Shown: positions 24,807 through 35,244, numbered from the stretch's first letter. The stretch: 64,000 bases of DNA from Mycolicibacterium sediminis (GCF_010731735.1 NZ_AP022588.1:1612001-1676000), one strand, 5' to 3'. Notes: generated by a model not told the origin, from the letters alone. Numbers and translations: made by a program.

Positions 24807-26642
24807 GTGGGCCACTACAAGAGCAACGTGCGCGACCTGGAGTTCAACCTCTTCGAGGTCCTCGACCTGGAGAAGGTGCTGGCCGGCGGCGAATTCGGCG
24901 ATCTCGACGCCGACTCCGTCAGGGAGATGCTCGCCGAGGCGGCACGACAGGCCGAGGGTCCGTTGGCGGCGTCGTTCGCCGAGGCGGACCGGCACCCGCC
25001 CACCTTCGATCCGCAGACTCACGTCGTCACGCTGCCGAAGGCGTTCAAGGACTCCGTCCGGGCGTGGCAGCAGGGCGAGTGGTTCCGCATCGGACTGTCG
25101 GAGCCCGTCGGCGGCGTTCCCGCACCCTCGACGGTCACCTGGGCGGTCAACGAACTGGCGCTGGGCGCGCAACCGGCCGCCTTCATGTACCTGGCCGGGC
25201 CCGTCTTCGCCGACATCCTCCACCACATCGGCAACGAGCAGCAGAAGCGTTGGGCCGCAATGGCAGTCGAACGCAACTGGGGTTCGACGATGGTGCTCAC
25301 CGAACCCGATGCCGGTTCCGACGTCGGCGCGGGGCGCACCAAGGCCGTCGAGCAGGCCGACGGCACGTGGCACCTCGATGGCGTCAAGCGCTTCATCACC
25401 TCCGGCGACTCGGACGACCTCTTCGAGAACATCGCGCACCTGGTGCTCGCCCGTCCGGAGGGAGCAGGTCCCGGCACGAAGGGGCTCTCGCTGTTCCTGG
25501 TGCCGAAGTTCCACTTCGACCCCGAGACCGGCGAACCGGGTGAGCGCAACGGCGTCTACGTCACCGGCCTCGAACACAAGATGGGGCTCAAGGTGTCGGC
25601 GACGTGCGAACTGACGCTCGGTCAGCACGGCCGGCCGGCGGTCGGATGGCTGGTCGGCGACATCCACAACGGCATCGCGCAGATGTTCAAGGTGATCGAG
25701 TATGCACGAATGATGGTGGGCACCAAGGCCATCTCGACGCTGTCCACCGGCTACCTCAACGCGCTGGACTACGCCAAGACGCGCGTCCAAGGGGCCGACA
25801 TGACCCAGATGACGGACAAGGCGGCCCCGCGCGTCACGATCCTGCACCACCCGGACGTCCGTCGCGCGCTGATGACGCAGAAGGCGTACGCCGAGGGTCT
25901 GCGGAGTCTCTACCTCTACACGGCGGCGCACCAGGACCCGTCGGCCGCGGCCATCGTCTCCGGTGCCGACCCCGCGCTGGCCGATCGCGTCAACGACCTG
26001 CTTCTGCCGATCGTGAAGGGCGTCGGCTCAGAACGCGCCTACCAGACGCTCACCGAGTCGCTGCAGACCTTCGGCGGGTCGGGCTTCCTGCAGGACTATC
26101 CGATCGAGCAGTACATCCGCGACGCGAAGATCGACTCCCTCTACGAGGGCACCACCGCCATTCAGGCGCAGGACTTCTTCTTCCGCAAGATCGCCCGCGA
26201 CCAGGGAGTGGCGCTCGGCCATCTCGCCGCCCAGATCACGTCGTTCATCGAAAGTTCCTCGGCACGAACAGAACTGGCCGACGTCCGCGTCCTGCTCGCG
26301 ACGGCGCTGGCCGACGTGCAGGCGATGGTGGTCAGCATGACCGGGTTCCTGATGGAGTCTCAGCAGTCGCCCCGCGAGCTGTACCGACTCGGCCTCGAGT
26401 CGGTGCGCTTCCTGTTCGCGTTCGGCGACCTGGTGATCGGATGGCTGCTCCTGCGCGGTGCCGAGGTCGCCCTGCACGCACTCGACGAGTCGCCGTCGGA
26501 CCGCGACCGGGACTTCTACGCAGGAAAGATCGCCGCCGCAAGGTTCTTCGCGCGCAACGTGCTGCCACGCCTGACGGCCGACCGCGGGATCGTCGACGCC
26601 GCCGACCTCGTCCCGATGGACCTCGACGAAGACGGGTTCTGA
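24807..26642 (+). CDS. FadE5-like acyl-CoA dehydrogenase, tandem copy 1
   Basis: A 611-residue acyl-CoA dehydrogenase with the FadE5 N-terminus ([17 protein letters not shown]), flavin-binding [14 protein letters not shown], and the catalytic-base region [15 protein letters not shown] near the C-terminal third. It would oxidise an acyl-CoA in beta-oxidation. GTG 24807 is preceded by GGAGGCGAAAGG; the frame is open upstream without homology. It is followed after 5 nt by a second copy of the same length. Compared with the classical fadE5 at 61.8-63.7 kb it is clearly a paralogue: most motifs are the same but the surface positions differ. Its substrate range is unknown. Confidence 0.9.
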   Translation: MGHYKSNVRDLEFNLFEVLDLEKVLAGGEFGDLDADSVREMLAEAARQAEGPLAASFAEADRHPPTFDPQTHVVTLPKAFKDSVRAWQQGEWFRIGLSEPVGGVPAPSTVTWAVNELALGAQPAAFMYLAGPVFADILHHIGNEQQKRWAAMAVERNWGSTMVLTEPDAGSDVGAGRTKAVEQADGTWHLDGVKRFITSGDSDDLFENIAHLVLARPEGAGPGTKGLSLFLVPKFHFDPETGEPGERNGVYVTGLEHKMGLKVSATCELTLGQHGRPAVGWLVGDIHNGIAQMFKVIEYARMMVGTKAISTLSTGYLNALDYAKTRVQGADMTQMTDKAAPRVTILHHPDVRRALMTQKAYAEGLRSLYLYTAAHQDPSAAAIVSGADPALADRVNDLLLPIVKGVGSERAYQTLTESLQTFGGSGFLQDYPIEQYIRDAKIDSLYEGTTAIQAQDFFFRKIARDQGVALGHLAAQITSFIESSSARTELADVRVLLATALADVQAMVVSMTGFLMESQQSPRELYRLGLESVRFLFAFGDLVIGWLLLRGAEVALHALDESPSDRDRDFYAGKIAAARFFARNVLPRLTADRGIVDAADLVPMDLDEDGF

Positions 26643-26647
26643 GCGTC

Positions 26648-28483
26648 GTGGGCCATTACCGGTCCAACGTCCGCGATCTGGCGTTCAACCTCTTCGAGGT
26701 GCTGGGGCTCGACGACGTCCTCGGCGCGGGTGACTACGACGACCTGGACTCCGAGACCGTCCGCGACTGGCTCGACGAGGCGGCGCGTCAGGCCGAGGGG
26801 CCACTGGCCGACGCCTTCGCCGACGGCGATCGCGACCCACCGACCTTCGATCCGGCGACCCACGCTGTGACCCTCCCCGAGTCGTTCAAGGAGTCGGTGC
26901 GGGTGTGGCAGCGCGGCGGATGGACCCGAATCGGACTGCACGAGGGGATCGGCGGCACGCCCGCCCCCGCGATGGTTCGCTGGGCCATCAACGAATTCCT
27001 GGTCGGCGGTCAACCCGCGGCCTTCTTCTACCTCGACGGCCCGCCCATGATGGACGTGCTGTTCCGCGAGGGCAACGTCCAGCAGCGGCACTGGGCGGCG
27101 CTCGCCGTCGAACGGAACTGGGGCGCCACGATGGTGCTCACCGAACCCGACGCGGGCTCCGACGTCGGTGCAGGCCGCACAAGAGCCGTAGAACAGACAG
27201 ACGGCACATGGCATCTCGAGGGCGTCAAGCGGTTCATCACCTCGGGTGACTGCGACGACCTCTTCGAGAACATCGCTCACCTGGTACTGGCGCGGCCCGT
27301 TGGCGCCGCTGCCGGTACCAAGGGGCTCAGCCTGTTCTTCGTCCCGAAGTTCATCCCCGACCCTCGGACGGCGGCACCCGGCGAACGCAACGGCGTCTAC
27401 GTGGCCGGTCTCGAACACAAGATGGGCCTGACCGCCTCCGCGACGTGCGAACTCACCTTCGGCGCCCACGACCGACCCGCGGTCGGTTGGCTCGTCGGTG
27501 ACGTGCACAACGGCATCGTGCAGATGTTCAAGGTCATGGAGTTCGCTCGAATGGCCGTGGGCGCCAAGGCCATCGCGACGCTGTCCACCGGATACCTGAA
27601 CGCACTCGACTATGCCCGCCAGCGCGTGCAGGGTTCCGATCAGGTGCAGATGACGGACACGGCCGCCGCCCGGGTACCGATCGTCTCCCACCCCGACGTC
27701 CGGCGGTCGCTGCTCGTGCAGAAGGCCTACGCCGAGGGACTTCGTGCGCTCTACCTCTACACCGCCGCGCACCAGGACCCCGTCGCCGCGGAGGTCGTCT
27801 CGGGCGCCGACGCCGCCATGGCGCACCGCGTCGACGACCTCCTGCTGCCGCTGGTCAAGGGAGTCGGCTCGGGGCGGTCCTACGAGTGCCTCGCCGAGTC
27901 GCTGCAAGTTCTGGGCGGTTCGGGCTTCCTGCAGGACTACCCGATCGAGCAGTACGTCCGCGACGCGAAGATCGACTCGCTGTACGAGGGCACCACCGCG
28001 ATCCAGGCGCAGGACTTCTTCTTCCGCAAGATCGTGCGCGACAAGGCCCGCGCGCTCGACCACGTGCTCGGACGCGTCGAGGCGTTCATCGCCGGATCGG
28101 CCGAGCGGGCGGAGTTGAAGGCCGCTCGCATCGCGCTGGCGACCGCGCTCGCCGACGTGCGGGCGATGGTCGTCTCGCTCACTGGGTTCCTGGCGGCGTC
28201 GAGCGAAGAACCCCGCGACGTGTACCGCATCGGCCTGCAGTCGGTGCCGTTCCTGCTGGCGGTCGGGGACCTGCTGATCGGCTGGTTGCTGCTGTGGCAC
28301 GCGGAGATCGCGCTCGCCGCCCTCGACGGCACGCCGTCGGATCGCGACGCCGCGTTCTATCGCGGCAAGGTCGCCGTCGGACGATTCTTCGCGGCGAACG
28401 TGCTGCCGCGACTGTCCGCCGTGCGCGCCGTGATCGACGCCGCCGACCTGACGGCAATGGACCTCGCGGAGAACGCCTTCTAG
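26648..28483 (+). CDS. FadE5-like acyl-CoA dehydrogenase, tandem copy 2
   Basis: A 611-residue paralogue of the preceding gene, starting at GTG 26648 five bases after its stop. It shares [47 protein letters not shown] and [15 protein letters not shown], including the catalytic Glu of the YEGT motif. Differences cluster in the acyl-site region ([16 protein letters not shown] instead of [16 protein letters not shown]) and in the hydrophobic C-terminal domain. The pair may form a hetero-oligomer, as several actinobacterial FadE pairs do, or serve different chain lengths. A strong hairpin follows the stop. Confidence 0.9.
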   Translation: MGHYRSNVRDLAFNLFEVLGLDDVLGAGDYDDLDSETVRDWLDEAARQAEGPLADAFADGDRDPPTFDPATHAVTLPESFKESVRVWQRGGWTRIGLHEGIGGTPAPAMVRWAINEFLVGGQPAAFFYLDGPPMMDVLFREGNVQQRHWAALAVERNWGATMVLTEPDAGSDVGAGRTRAVEQTDGTWHLEGVKRFITSGDCDDLFENIAHLVLARPVGAAAGTKGLSLFFVPKFIPDPRTAAPGERNGVYVAGLEHKMGLTASATCELTFGAHDRPAVGWLVGDVHNGIVQMFKVMEFARMAVGAKAIATLSTGYLNALDYARQRVQGSDQVQMTDTAAARVPIVSHPDVRRSLLVQKAYAEGLRALYLYTAAHQDPVAAEVVSGADAAMAHRVDDLLLPLVKGVGSGRSYECLAESLQVLGGSGFLQDYPIEQYVRDAKIDSLYEGTTAIQAQDFFFRKIVRDKARALDHVLGRVEAFIAGSAERAELKAARIALATALADVRAMVVSLTGFLAASSEEPRDVYRIGLQSVPFLLAVGDLLIGWLLLWHAEIALAALDGTPSDRDAAFYRGKVAVGRFFAANVLPRLSAVRAVIDAADLTAMDLAENAF

Positions 28484-28497
28484 TCCCGGACACGCCG

Positions 28498-28554
28498 CGA
28501 ACGTTGGTTACCATCAAAGTATTTCGTGAAAACCGTGACGGTAACCAACGTTCG
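28498..28554. terminator. Hairpin between convergent genes
   Basis: Perfect 15-bp arms CGAACGTTGGTTACC (28498-28512) and GGTAACCAACGTTCG (28540-28554) around an AT-rich 27-nt loop. It lies between the converging stops of the second FadE copy and the aldehyde dehydrogenase, so it could end transcription from both sides. There is no U-tract, and the long perfect arms could also be a protein-binding palindrome. Confidence 0.55.
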
Positions 28555-28568
28555 GCGGAGGGGAGGCG

Positions 28569-30041
28569 CTACTCCGGGGTGTAGCCGAACGGCAGCAGGA
28601 TGCTCTTCTGCTCGCAGTAGGACTCGATGCCCTCCCAGCCGTTCTCGCGACCGATGCCCGAGTTCTTGTAGCCGCCGAACGGTGCGCCCGGATCGAAGGC
28701 GTACATGTTGACGGCGTAGGTGCCCGTGCGGATCTTCGACGCGATCTTCATCGCCTTGTCGTTGTCCTGGGTGTAGACGCTGCCCGCGAGGCCGTAGACG
28801 GAGTCGTTGGCGATGCGGATCGCGTCCTCCTCGGTCTCGTAGGGGATCACCGCGAGGACGGGTCCGAAGATCTCCTCCTGCGCGATCACCATCGAGTTGT
28901 CGACGTCGGCGAACACGGTCGGCTCGACGAACCAGCCGGTGTCGAGGCCCTCGGGGCGGCCGCCGCCGGTGACGATGCGCGCGCCCTCGTCGACGCCCTG
29001 CTTGATGTAGCCCTCGACGCGCTCGCGCTGCTTCTCCGAGATCAGCGGGCCGATCATCGCGCCGGCGTCGTCGGACCGCCCGACGGGCATCGCCGCGACG
29101 GCCGCCGACAGCTTCTCGACGACCTCGTCGTAGCGCGACCGCGGCGCGAGGATGCGGGTCTGGCCGACGCAGGCCTGACCGGTGTTCATCAGGCCGGAGA
29201 ACACGAGCATTGGCAGCGTCGAGTCGAGGTCGGCGTCCTCGAGGATGATCGCGGCGGACTTGCCACCGAGTTCCAGCGTGCAGGCCTTGAGGTTCTCGGC
29301 GGCGATCTTCGCGATCTCCTTGCCGACGGCGCTGCTGCCGGTGAACGTGTACTTGTCGAGTTCGGGGTTCGTGGTCAGCGCCCGGCCCGTCTCGACGCCG
29401 CCCGGCACGACCGACAGCACGCCCTCGGGCAGGCCGGCCTCGGCGAACATCTCGGCCATCGCGAACACCGACAGCGGCGTCTCCGACGCGGGCTTGAGCA
29501 CGATGGTGCAGCCGGCCAGCAGCGCCGGGCCCAGCTTGTTGGCGGCCAGGAAGAACGGCACGTTCCACGCGGTGACGGCGCCGACGACGCCGATCGGCTC
29601 TCGCACGACCATCGTCTGCCCGTAGACACCGTCGCGAAAGTCGCGCCAAGTGAACTTGTCCGCGGCGCCGGCGTAGTGCTGGAACGCCGACATCGCTGCG
29701 CCGTACTGCATCATGTCGACGATCGTCGGCGGCTGGCCGGTCTCGGCGCCGAGCAGGAACTTCAGCTCGTCGGCGCGTTCCTCCATGATCTTCACCGCGG
29801 CGGCGAGCACGTCACCGCGCTCCTGCGGCGACATCTGCGGCCACGGCCCCTCGTCGAACGCCTTGCGCGCGGCGGCGCACGCCGCGTTGACGTCGGCCTC
29901 GGCGGCCAGCGGCACCCTGCCGACGACCTCGTCGGTGGCGGGCGAGCGCACCTCGATGACGTCGGACGTGGACGGCTCCACCCACTTGCCGCCGATGAAC
30001 AGCTTGTCCCACTGTGTTTTGAACGCCGTGCTCTGTGTCAT
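28569..30041 (-). CDS. NAD-dependent aldehyde dehydrogenase (Rv0223c-like)
   Basis: A 490-residue aldehyde dehydrogenase. The catalytic Cys is near residue 291 in MNTGQACVGQTR, the general-base Glu in TLELGGKSAA, and the AWNVPFF motif stands in place of the more usual PWNFP. By position next to the methyltransferase and GT4 genes it matches M. tuberculosis Rv0223c, whose physiological aldehyde is not established. ATG 30041 was chosen; an in-frame GTG three codons upstream is possible. It probably has its own promoter in the 55-bp gap before the methyltransferase stop. Confidence 0.85.
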   Translation of the reverse strand: MTQSTAFKTQWDKLFIGGKWVEPSTSDVIEVRSPATDEVVGRVPLAAEADVNAACAAARKAFDEGPWPQMSPQERGDVLAAAVKIMEERADELKFLLGAETGQPPTIVDMMQYGAAMSAFQHYAGAADKFTWRDFRDGVYGQTMVVREPIGVVGAVTAWNVPFFLAANKLGPALLAGCTIVLKPASETPLSVFAMAEMFAEAGLPEGVLSVVPGGVETGRALTTNPELDKYTFTGSSAVGKEIAKIAAENLKACTLELGGKSAAIILEDADLDSTLPMLVFSGLMNTGQACVGQTRILAPRSRYDEVVEKLSAAVAAMPVGRSDDAGAMIGPLISEKQRERVEGYIKQGVDEGARIVTGGGRPEGLDTGWFVEPTVFADVDNSMVIAQEEIFGPVLAVIPYETEEDAIRIANDSVYGLAGSVYTQDNDKAMKIASKIRTGTYAVNMYAFDPGAPFGGYKNSGIGRENGWEGIESYCEQKSILLPFGYTPE

Positions 30042-30096
30042 GTGAGTCACAGTACCGACCGGATCGCGAAACGAGAACCTGTTGCAGTTCAGTGAT

Positions 30097-30861
30097 TCAG
30101 GACGGCCGCAACACCAGCACCAGGTTGCTCACCGCGAACTCGCGCAGGACAGGGACGCGGACCACCCACCACGCCCATCGCGGGTGGTAGCGAGGAAATG
30201 CGGCGACGAGCGCGCCGGTGCTCGCCGCCCATTCCAGGCCGTCGGCGGCGGACACCGCGAACAACGACGAGCCGTAGTCGTTCTTGGGCCGGTGACCGTG
30301 CTGGCGGGTGTACCGCTCGGCCGCCCGGGCGCCGCCCAGATAGTGCGTCAGCCCCATCTCGTGGCCGCCGAACGGGCCGAGCCACACCGTGTACGAGAGC
30401 ACCACCAGGCCGCCGGGCCGGGTGACGCGCAGCATCTCGGCGCCCAGCCGCCACGGCTCGCGGACGTGTTCGGCGACGTTCGACGACAGGCAGACGTCGA
30501 CGCTGCCGGTGGCGATCGGCAGTGCCGTGCCCGACGCCCGCACGAACGTCCCGGCGCCGGGTTCGCCGGCCGGTCCGGCGTGCATCTCGCTGGGATCGGG
30601 CTCGACGCCGACGTACTGCATCCCGGCTGCGGAGAAGGCGCTGGCGAAGTACCCCGGGCCACCGCCGACGTCGAGCACCGTCCGGCCCCGAGATGCCGTG
30701 CCGGTGACGTCGGTCCACAGGTCCTCGACGAGCGCGACGGTGTCGTCGGCCAGCCCGCCGTAGAAGCGCGCCGGGTCGCTCTGCTCGAAGCGGAACTCGC
30801 CGAGCAGTCGTACCGAGCGCGCGAGGGTGGCGCGGCGCGCGAGCGTGGTCAGGGCCTGCAC
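30097..30861 (-). CDS. SAM-dependent methyltransferase (Rv0224c-like)
   Basis: A 254-residue class I methyltransferase. The SAM-binding motif I is VLDVGGGPGYFA near residue 63, with the acidic end of strand 2 in YVGVEPDP and motif IV in VDVCLSSNVAEHV; MLRVTRPGGLVVLSY is the post-motif strand. Length and position match Rv0224c, thought to be an envelope-related methyltransferase. GTG 30861 is the start. It is divergent from the glycosyltransferase (101-bp gap), so the two may share control and act on the same surface glycan or lipid; that link is inference. Confidence 0.85.
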   Translation of the reverse strand: MQALTTLARRATLARSVRLLGEFRFEQSDPARFYGGLADDTVALVEDLWTDVTGTASRGRTVLDVGGGPGYFASAFSAAGMQYVGVEPDPSEMHAGPAGEPGAGTFVRASGTALPIATGSVDVCLSSNVAEHVREPWRLGAEMLRVTRPGGLVVLSYTVWLGPFGGHEMGLTHYLGGARAAERYTRQHGHRPKNDYGSSLFAVSAADGLEWAASTGALVAAFPRYHPRWAWWVVRVPVLREFAVSNLVLVLRPS

Positions 30862-30962
30862 CGGTCGCCTCCGTCCGTCGTCGAGTGGCCAGTTGTTGCG
30901 CGTATCTGGGCGGCAAGCGTGCCATAACTGGCCACTCGCGCAGCGACTAAGCTGGCTCCTCG

Positions 30963-32141
30963 ATGTCCCCGTCCACCCACGTCAGCCCGCGGCCCGTCCG
31001 CTCGGTGCTGCTGCTGTGCTGGCGCGACACCGGGCATCCGCAGGGTGGGGGCAGCGAGACGTACCTGCAGCGCATCGGCGCGCGGCTCGCCGCATCCGGG
31101 GTCGACGTCACCCTCCGGACCGCGCGCTACCCGGGCGCTGCCCGCCGCGAGGTGGTCGACGGGGTCGCGATCCACCGGGCCGGCGGTCCCTACGGCGTCT
31201 ACGTGCTCGCCATGTTCGCGATGCTCGCCGCGCGGATCGGCCTCGGCCCGCTCCGCGGCGTCCGCCCCGACGTCGTGCTCGACACCCAGAACGGCATCCC
31301 GTTCCTGGCGCGCGTGGTGTTCGGCCGCCGCGCTGTCGTCCTGGTCCACCACTGCCACCGGGAGCAGTGGCCGGTCGCCGGTCCGGTGCTGAGCCGGGTG
31401 GGCTGGTTCGTCGAGTCGTGGCTGTCGCCGCGCGCGCATCGCGGCAACCAGTACGTGACGGTCTCCCTGCCCTCGGCTCGCGACCTCGCCGACCTCGGCG
31501 TGCACACCGGCGACATCGCCGTCGTCCGCAACGGCGTCGACGAGGCGCCTGCCGACACACTGGCCGCTCCCCGTGCGACCACGCCGACCATCGCAGTGCT
31601 GTCGCGGCTGGTGCCGCACAAGCAGATCGAGGACGTGCTCGACGCGGTAGCGCGGCTGCTGCCGGACGTGCCGGGGCTGCGGCTCGAGGTGCTCGGCGGC
31701 GGCTGGTGGGACGACAAGCTGGTCGCCCACGCCACCCGGCTCGGCATCACCGACGCCGTCGTGTTCCACGGCCACGTCGACGAGTGGACGAAACACGGCG
31801 TGCTGCAACGCAGTTGGGTGCACGTGCTGCCGTCGCGCAAGGAGGGGTGGGGGCTCGCGGTGATCGAGGCCGCTCAGCACGGCGTGCCGACCGTGGGCTA
31901 TCGGTCGTCGGGCGGGCTCACCGACTCGATCGTCGACGGTGTCACCGGGCTACTGGTCGACGACCTCGACGACCTCGTCGAACGCGTATGCCGCCTGCTG
32001 TCCGACCCGGTGCTGCGCGAGCAGCTCGGCGCGAAGGCGCAGGTGCGCAGCGGCGAGTTCTCCTGGCAGCAGAGCGCCGACGCGATGCGGACCGTGCTCG
32101 ACGCGGTGGTCGATGGCCGCACCGTCAGCGGGCTGGTCTAG
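30963..32141 (+). CDS. GT4-family glycosyltransferase (Rv0225-like)
   Basis: A 392-residue retaining GT-B glycosyltransferase. The N-terminal acceptor domain has the glycine-rich GGGSETYLQRI near residue 30; the donor domain has LSRLVPHKQIEDVL near 218 and the E-x7-E motif EGWGLAVIE near 298. It transfers a sugar from a nucleotide donor on the cytoplasmic face. By order it corresponds to Rv0225. It is followed, convergently, by the membrane protein of the same block. The sugar donor and acceptor are not readable, but placement between a methyltransferase and envelope membrane proteins points to a cell-wall glycan or glycolipid. Confidence 0.85.
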   Translation: MSPSTHVSPRPVRSVLLLCWRDTGHPQGGGSETYLQRIGARLAASGVDVTLRTARYPGAARREVVDGVAIHRAGGPYGVYVLAMFAMLAARIGLGPLRGVRPDVVLDTQNGIPFLARVVFGRRAVVLVHHCHREQWPVAGPVLSRVGWFVESWLSPRAHRGNQYVTVSLPSARDLADLGVHTGDIAVVRNGVDEAPADTLAAPRATTPTIAVLSRLVPHKQIEDVLDAVARLLPDVPGLRLEVLGGGWWDDKLVAHATRLGITDAVVFHGHVDEWTKHGVLQRSWVHVLPSRKEGWGLAVIEAAQHGVPTVGYRSSGGLTDSIVDGVTGLLVDDLDDLVERVCRLLSDPVLREQLGAKAQVRSGEFSWQQSADAMRTVLDAVVDGRTVSGLV

Positions 32142-32234
32142 CAGCGCGCCCGCCGCCCCTTGCAATACCGCCGAAACGGCATTCCCTGTCGCTAAGCGGC
32201 CGCCGTCGCGACAGTGGATACTGGCTCGCCGTGG

Positions 32235-33884
32235 TTACTGGCTCGCCGCCGCCGCCGCGCGCCGCCGACGCAGCGCCCCCACTGCCCCACCCACGACCGC
32301 CGCCAAGATGGTCGCCAGCCACACCAGGTGCGCCGCGATCAGCGTGCCGCGGTGCGCGGCGGGCGGGTGATCGCCACCGACACGGTAGAGCACCAGGTCG
32401 TCGTCCCGGTACGTCACGGGCAGGTCGAGGGCGGCCGCACCGGACTCGACCATCACCCAGCCGACTCCCGCACGGGCCAGCGCGGAGGCGTCCGCACCCT
32501 CGAGCAGCAGCCGCTGGACCTCGCGGGCACGCACGCCCTCACCCGGGATGACCTCGCCGCCGATCACCAGGTCTCCGGTGCTCAGCACGTCGGCCGACAC
32601 CCAGCGCGGCAGCGGGTCGAGTACGGGTGCGGTGCCCGCCCACCCGAACGTCCGCATGCTGTCGGGCGGCAGCACGGCGACCGGTCGCGGATCGGCGTTC
32701 ACCGCACGAGCAACCGCCGTCCACCCGGCCGGATAGCGCACCGCCGTCATCTGCCCGCCGACCCCCCACGCCAGGTCGGGCAGCACCGCCACGAGCGCTG
32801 CGCAACACACCGCAGCGGCCGCGACGGCGGGCACCCGGCCCCGCAGCGTCACTACCGCGGCCCCGGCGGCGACCGCGTAGCCGGGCAGCGCGAGGGCCAC
32901 CCACTTCTGCCCGTCCCGCAGCACGCCCAGACCGGGGACCGAGCGGACGATCGACTCGACCGCGGCCAGGCCGGGGCCCGTCGCCATCAGCGCGGGCGCC
33001 ACGACGGCGACCCCGGCGAGCACCAGTAGCGCCACGGCGCCGGGGCGGCGCAGCGCGACCGGCAGGCCCACGGCGACGACCGCCAGCAGGACGACCGTGG
33101 CCACCACCGCGAACAGCGACGTCCGCGACGCCGGGATCGCATCGGCGTTCCAGATGCCGCCGAGGCCGGCCAGACTCCCCAGCGTGCCGAGGCCCGGCTC
33201 GGCGCGCGCCGCGAACGCCGAGATGCCCACCGCCTGGGACGACGCGAGCGAGTCGCCCACGACCGACGCCACCAGCCACGGCAGCGCGCCCGCCACGGCG
33301 GCGACCATCGACACCGCCGCGCACGCCCACCGCGGGCGGCCCCCGCCGGGCGCCGCGCAGCCGGCCAGCGCCACGACGGCGGCGAGCATCAGCCCGGTCG
33401 GCGTGAGGCCGGCGACGGCGATCGACCCCACCACCGGCCACCAGCCGCCGTCACCCGATCGCGCGCGGAGCACGGCGGCCGCGACCCACGGCAGGGCGCC
33501 GTAGCCGACGAGCAGACTCCAGTGCCCCTGCAGCAGACGCTCGGCGACGTAGGGATTCCAGATCGCGAGCGTCGCGGCGACGAACCGGCCGGCCAGTCCC
33601 GCGTCGGGCACGACGGTCGCCACGAGGTGCGCCGCACCCCAGCCGGCGGCCCACAGCCCGGCGATCAGTAGCGCCTTGACCAGCACGCCGCCGTCGATCA
33701 TCGAGGACAGCACCGCGACGAGGAAGTCCTGCGGCAGCGCGCGCGGCGCCGCCTCGGACAGCCCGAGCGCGGCGTCGGTCAGGTAGGACCGCGGCGTCGA
33801 GACCGCATCGCGCAGGAGCAGATAGCCCGGGCCCAGTAGCGGCCCGGTGACCAGCAGGGCGAGTGCCAGCGCGTACGCCGGCAC
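32235..33884 (-). CDS. Multi-pass membrane protein (Rv0226c-like)
   Basis: A protein of about 549 residues with around 10-12 hydrophobic helices and a short extracytoplasmic segment (PVAVLPPDSMRTFGW) near the C-terminal third, then a last helix and a basic tail. The pattern is that of GT-C-like or YfhO-like envelope proteins; the M. tuberculosis counterpart Rv0226c has no proven function. The start is uncertain: GTG 33884 begins just inside the first helix, while the preceding basic residues (IRRSW) lie after the upstream stop region and would need a rare CTG or ATC start. It lies directly downstream of the DUF3068 gene and is convergent with the glycosyltransferase. Confidence 0.75.
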   Translation of the reverse strand: MPAYALALALLVTGPLLGPGYLLLRDAVSTPRSYLTDAALGLSEAAPRALPQDFLVAVLSSMIDGGVLVKALLIAGLWAAGWGAAHLVATVVPDAGLAGRFVAATLAIWNPYVAERLLQGHWSLLVGYGALPWVAAAVLRARSGDGGWWPVVGSIAVAGLTPTGLMLAAVVALAGCAAPGGGRPRWACAAVSMVAAVAGALPWLVASVVGDSLASSQAVGISAFAARAEPGLGTLGSLAGLGGIWNADAIPASRTSLFAVVATVVLLAVVAVGLPVALRRPGAVALLVLAGVAVVAPALMATGPGLAAVESIVRSVPGLGVLRDGQKWVALALPGYAVAAGAAVVTLRGRVPAVAAAAVCCAALVAVLPDLAWGVGGQMTAVRYPAGWTAVARAVNADPRPVAVLPPDSMRTFGWAGTAPVLDPLPRWVSADVLSTGDLVIGGEVIPGEGVRAREVQRLLLEGADASALARAGVGWVMVESGAAALDLPVTYRDDDLVLYRVGGDHPPAAHRGTLIAAHLVWLATILAAVVGGAVGALRRRRAAAAASQ

Positions 33885-33901
33885 CGCCCAACTGCGCCGG
33901 A

Positions 33902-35110
33902 TCAGACCGGTCTGTCCGGCGGCAGGTCGGACGGCCGCTGGGTGGGCAATTTCTCGGTCTGGGCCTCGGCCGCGGGCATGGGCCCGGTGTCGGTCGGGCG
34001 TCGCCCGAAGAAGCCGTGGTCGGCCTCGTCGAGACCGGGGTCGATGAGCGCGGACTCGGCCCGCAGCGTGAACGATCCGAGCAGCACGCCGCCGACCAGC
34101 CCGACCAGGCCGAGCGCGGTGAACGTGATGGGCAGGATGCGGCCCCACAGTCCGACGGTGTCGCCTTCGTCGCGGGCGGCGGCGACCTGGGACTCGACGG
34201 TCTCCTCGTTCGACGTCAGCGTGAAGTCGGCGAACGTCACCTCGGGCTTGAGCGCATCCCGGGCGTAGTAGTGGAAGCCGTGGTCCTTGGACTTCACGAT
34301 GGTTCCCGAGACCGGGTCGACCCAGAAGGTGCGCTGGGCGGCGTAGTAGCGGTCCATCGTGACTGGCTCGGCGGGATCCTCGGCCGGGACGCCCCACAGC
34401 TCGGCGCGTGCGGTGACCTGGCTGTCCTCGTCGTTGTCGTAGAGCGACGCGTACGGGATCGGATCGGTGAGCTTGCCGTCGTCGTCGTAGCCGACGTTCT
34501 GGGTGAACCGGTAGGTGGTCAGCCCGTTGACGTCTTCCTCGCCCTCGTAGTTGGCGTCGTAGGCCTTCTGCGCGATCGGGTCGAAGAAGGGATAGGTCTT
34601 CTTCTCGGTGTCGAACGGGAACCGGTACGACAACCCGTCGTGGGGGAGTGCGACGTTGGTGGGCGGCGCCTCGTCGTCGATGCTGCGCGGCTTCTGCACC
34701 GAACCGCCGGGGTTGGTGTCGCTCGACACCGCGAGGGCCGTCTTGCGGTCCAGGGTGACGGTGTCGACCAGCGCGAGCAGCAGGCCGTTGTCCTGCTGCT
34801 TGTCGGTCCGGCGCAGCGTGTCGCCGACCTGCAGCGTGACGACGTCGGCGTTGGACGGCGCCTCGACGCTGATCTCCTTCTGCAGGACCAGCGGGACGTT
34901 CTCGTTGACGACGAACTTCTCACCGACCAGCGAGGCGGGGTCGAACGAGGTGCCGGTGCCGTCGCTGACCAGCGTGGCATCGATGTCGAGGGGGATCTTG
35001 GCGATCTTGCCCTTGGTGTAGGTGGACAGCAGAAGCGCGGCGATGAGGAGGGCAGCACCCAGGCCCATCAGCCCGCACGCCGCAATACGTAGCGCCACAG
35101 CGCGGTTCAA
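33902..35110 (-). CDS. DUF3068 (PorA-family) envelope protein (Rv0227c-like)
   Basis: A 402-residue protein: one N-terminal membrane helix (about 8-30, ACGLMGLGAALLIAALLL), a large exported beta-rich domain of about 290 residues, a second helix near 335-360 (ILPITFTALGLVGLVGGV) and a cytoplasmic Pro-rich tail. This matches the DUF3068 family found in mycolic-acid bacteria. The TTG start at 35110 has a strong AAAGGAG site. It is upstream of and probably cotranscribed with the membrane protein, and divergent from the acyltransferase gene. Function is unknown; a role in the envelope is inferred from topology and context. Confidence 0.85.
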   Translation of the reverse strand: MNRAVALRIAACGLMGLGAALLIAALLLSTYTKGKIAKIPLDIDATLVSDGTGTSFDPASLVGEKFVVNENVPLVLQKEISVEAPSNADVVTLQVGDTLRRTDKQQDNGLLLALVDTVTLDRKTALAVSSDTNPGGSVQKPRSIDDEAPPTNVALPHDGLSYRFPFDTEKKTYPFFDPIAQKAYDANYEGEEDVNGLTTYRFTQNVGYDDDGKLTDPIPYASLYDNDEDSQVTARAELWGVPAEDPAEPVTMDRYYAAQRTFWVDPVSGTIVKSKDHGFHYYARDALKPEVTFADFTLTSNEETVESQVAAARDEGDTVGLWGRILPITFTALGLVGLVGGVLLGSFTLRAESALIDPGLDEADHGFFGRRPTDTGPMPAAEAQTEKLPTQRPSDLPPDRPV

Positions 35111-35244
35111 ACCGTGCTCCTTTAATCACCGGGCGAGCACTCCGCTCGACGTCTGCAAGGCAAACCCGCTTGACCCTAACAGTCCGGCCCAGGTTGGTAC
35201 CCAACGCGAGCCCCGGCCGCAGGCCGTCGGGCACACTGAACCCG

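Noticed and set aside
24639..25931. Long minus-strand open frame extending upstream of the 45-residue gene
   Set aside because: It is the antisense of the first FadE5-like gene, a shadow caused by high GC at third positions. Only the last 45 codons have a start and ribosome-binding site of their own.
26516..28300. 594-codon minus-strand frame
   Set aside because: Antisense of the second FadE5-like gene; low-complexity, Val/Gly/Arg-rich product without motifs. The same holds for the plus-strand frame at 62502-63704 opposite fadE5.
32219..32248. 13-bp direct repeat TACTGGCTCGCCG with a 4-bp gap
   Set aside because: One copy lies in the end of a coding region and there are only two copies; probably a small slippage duplication.
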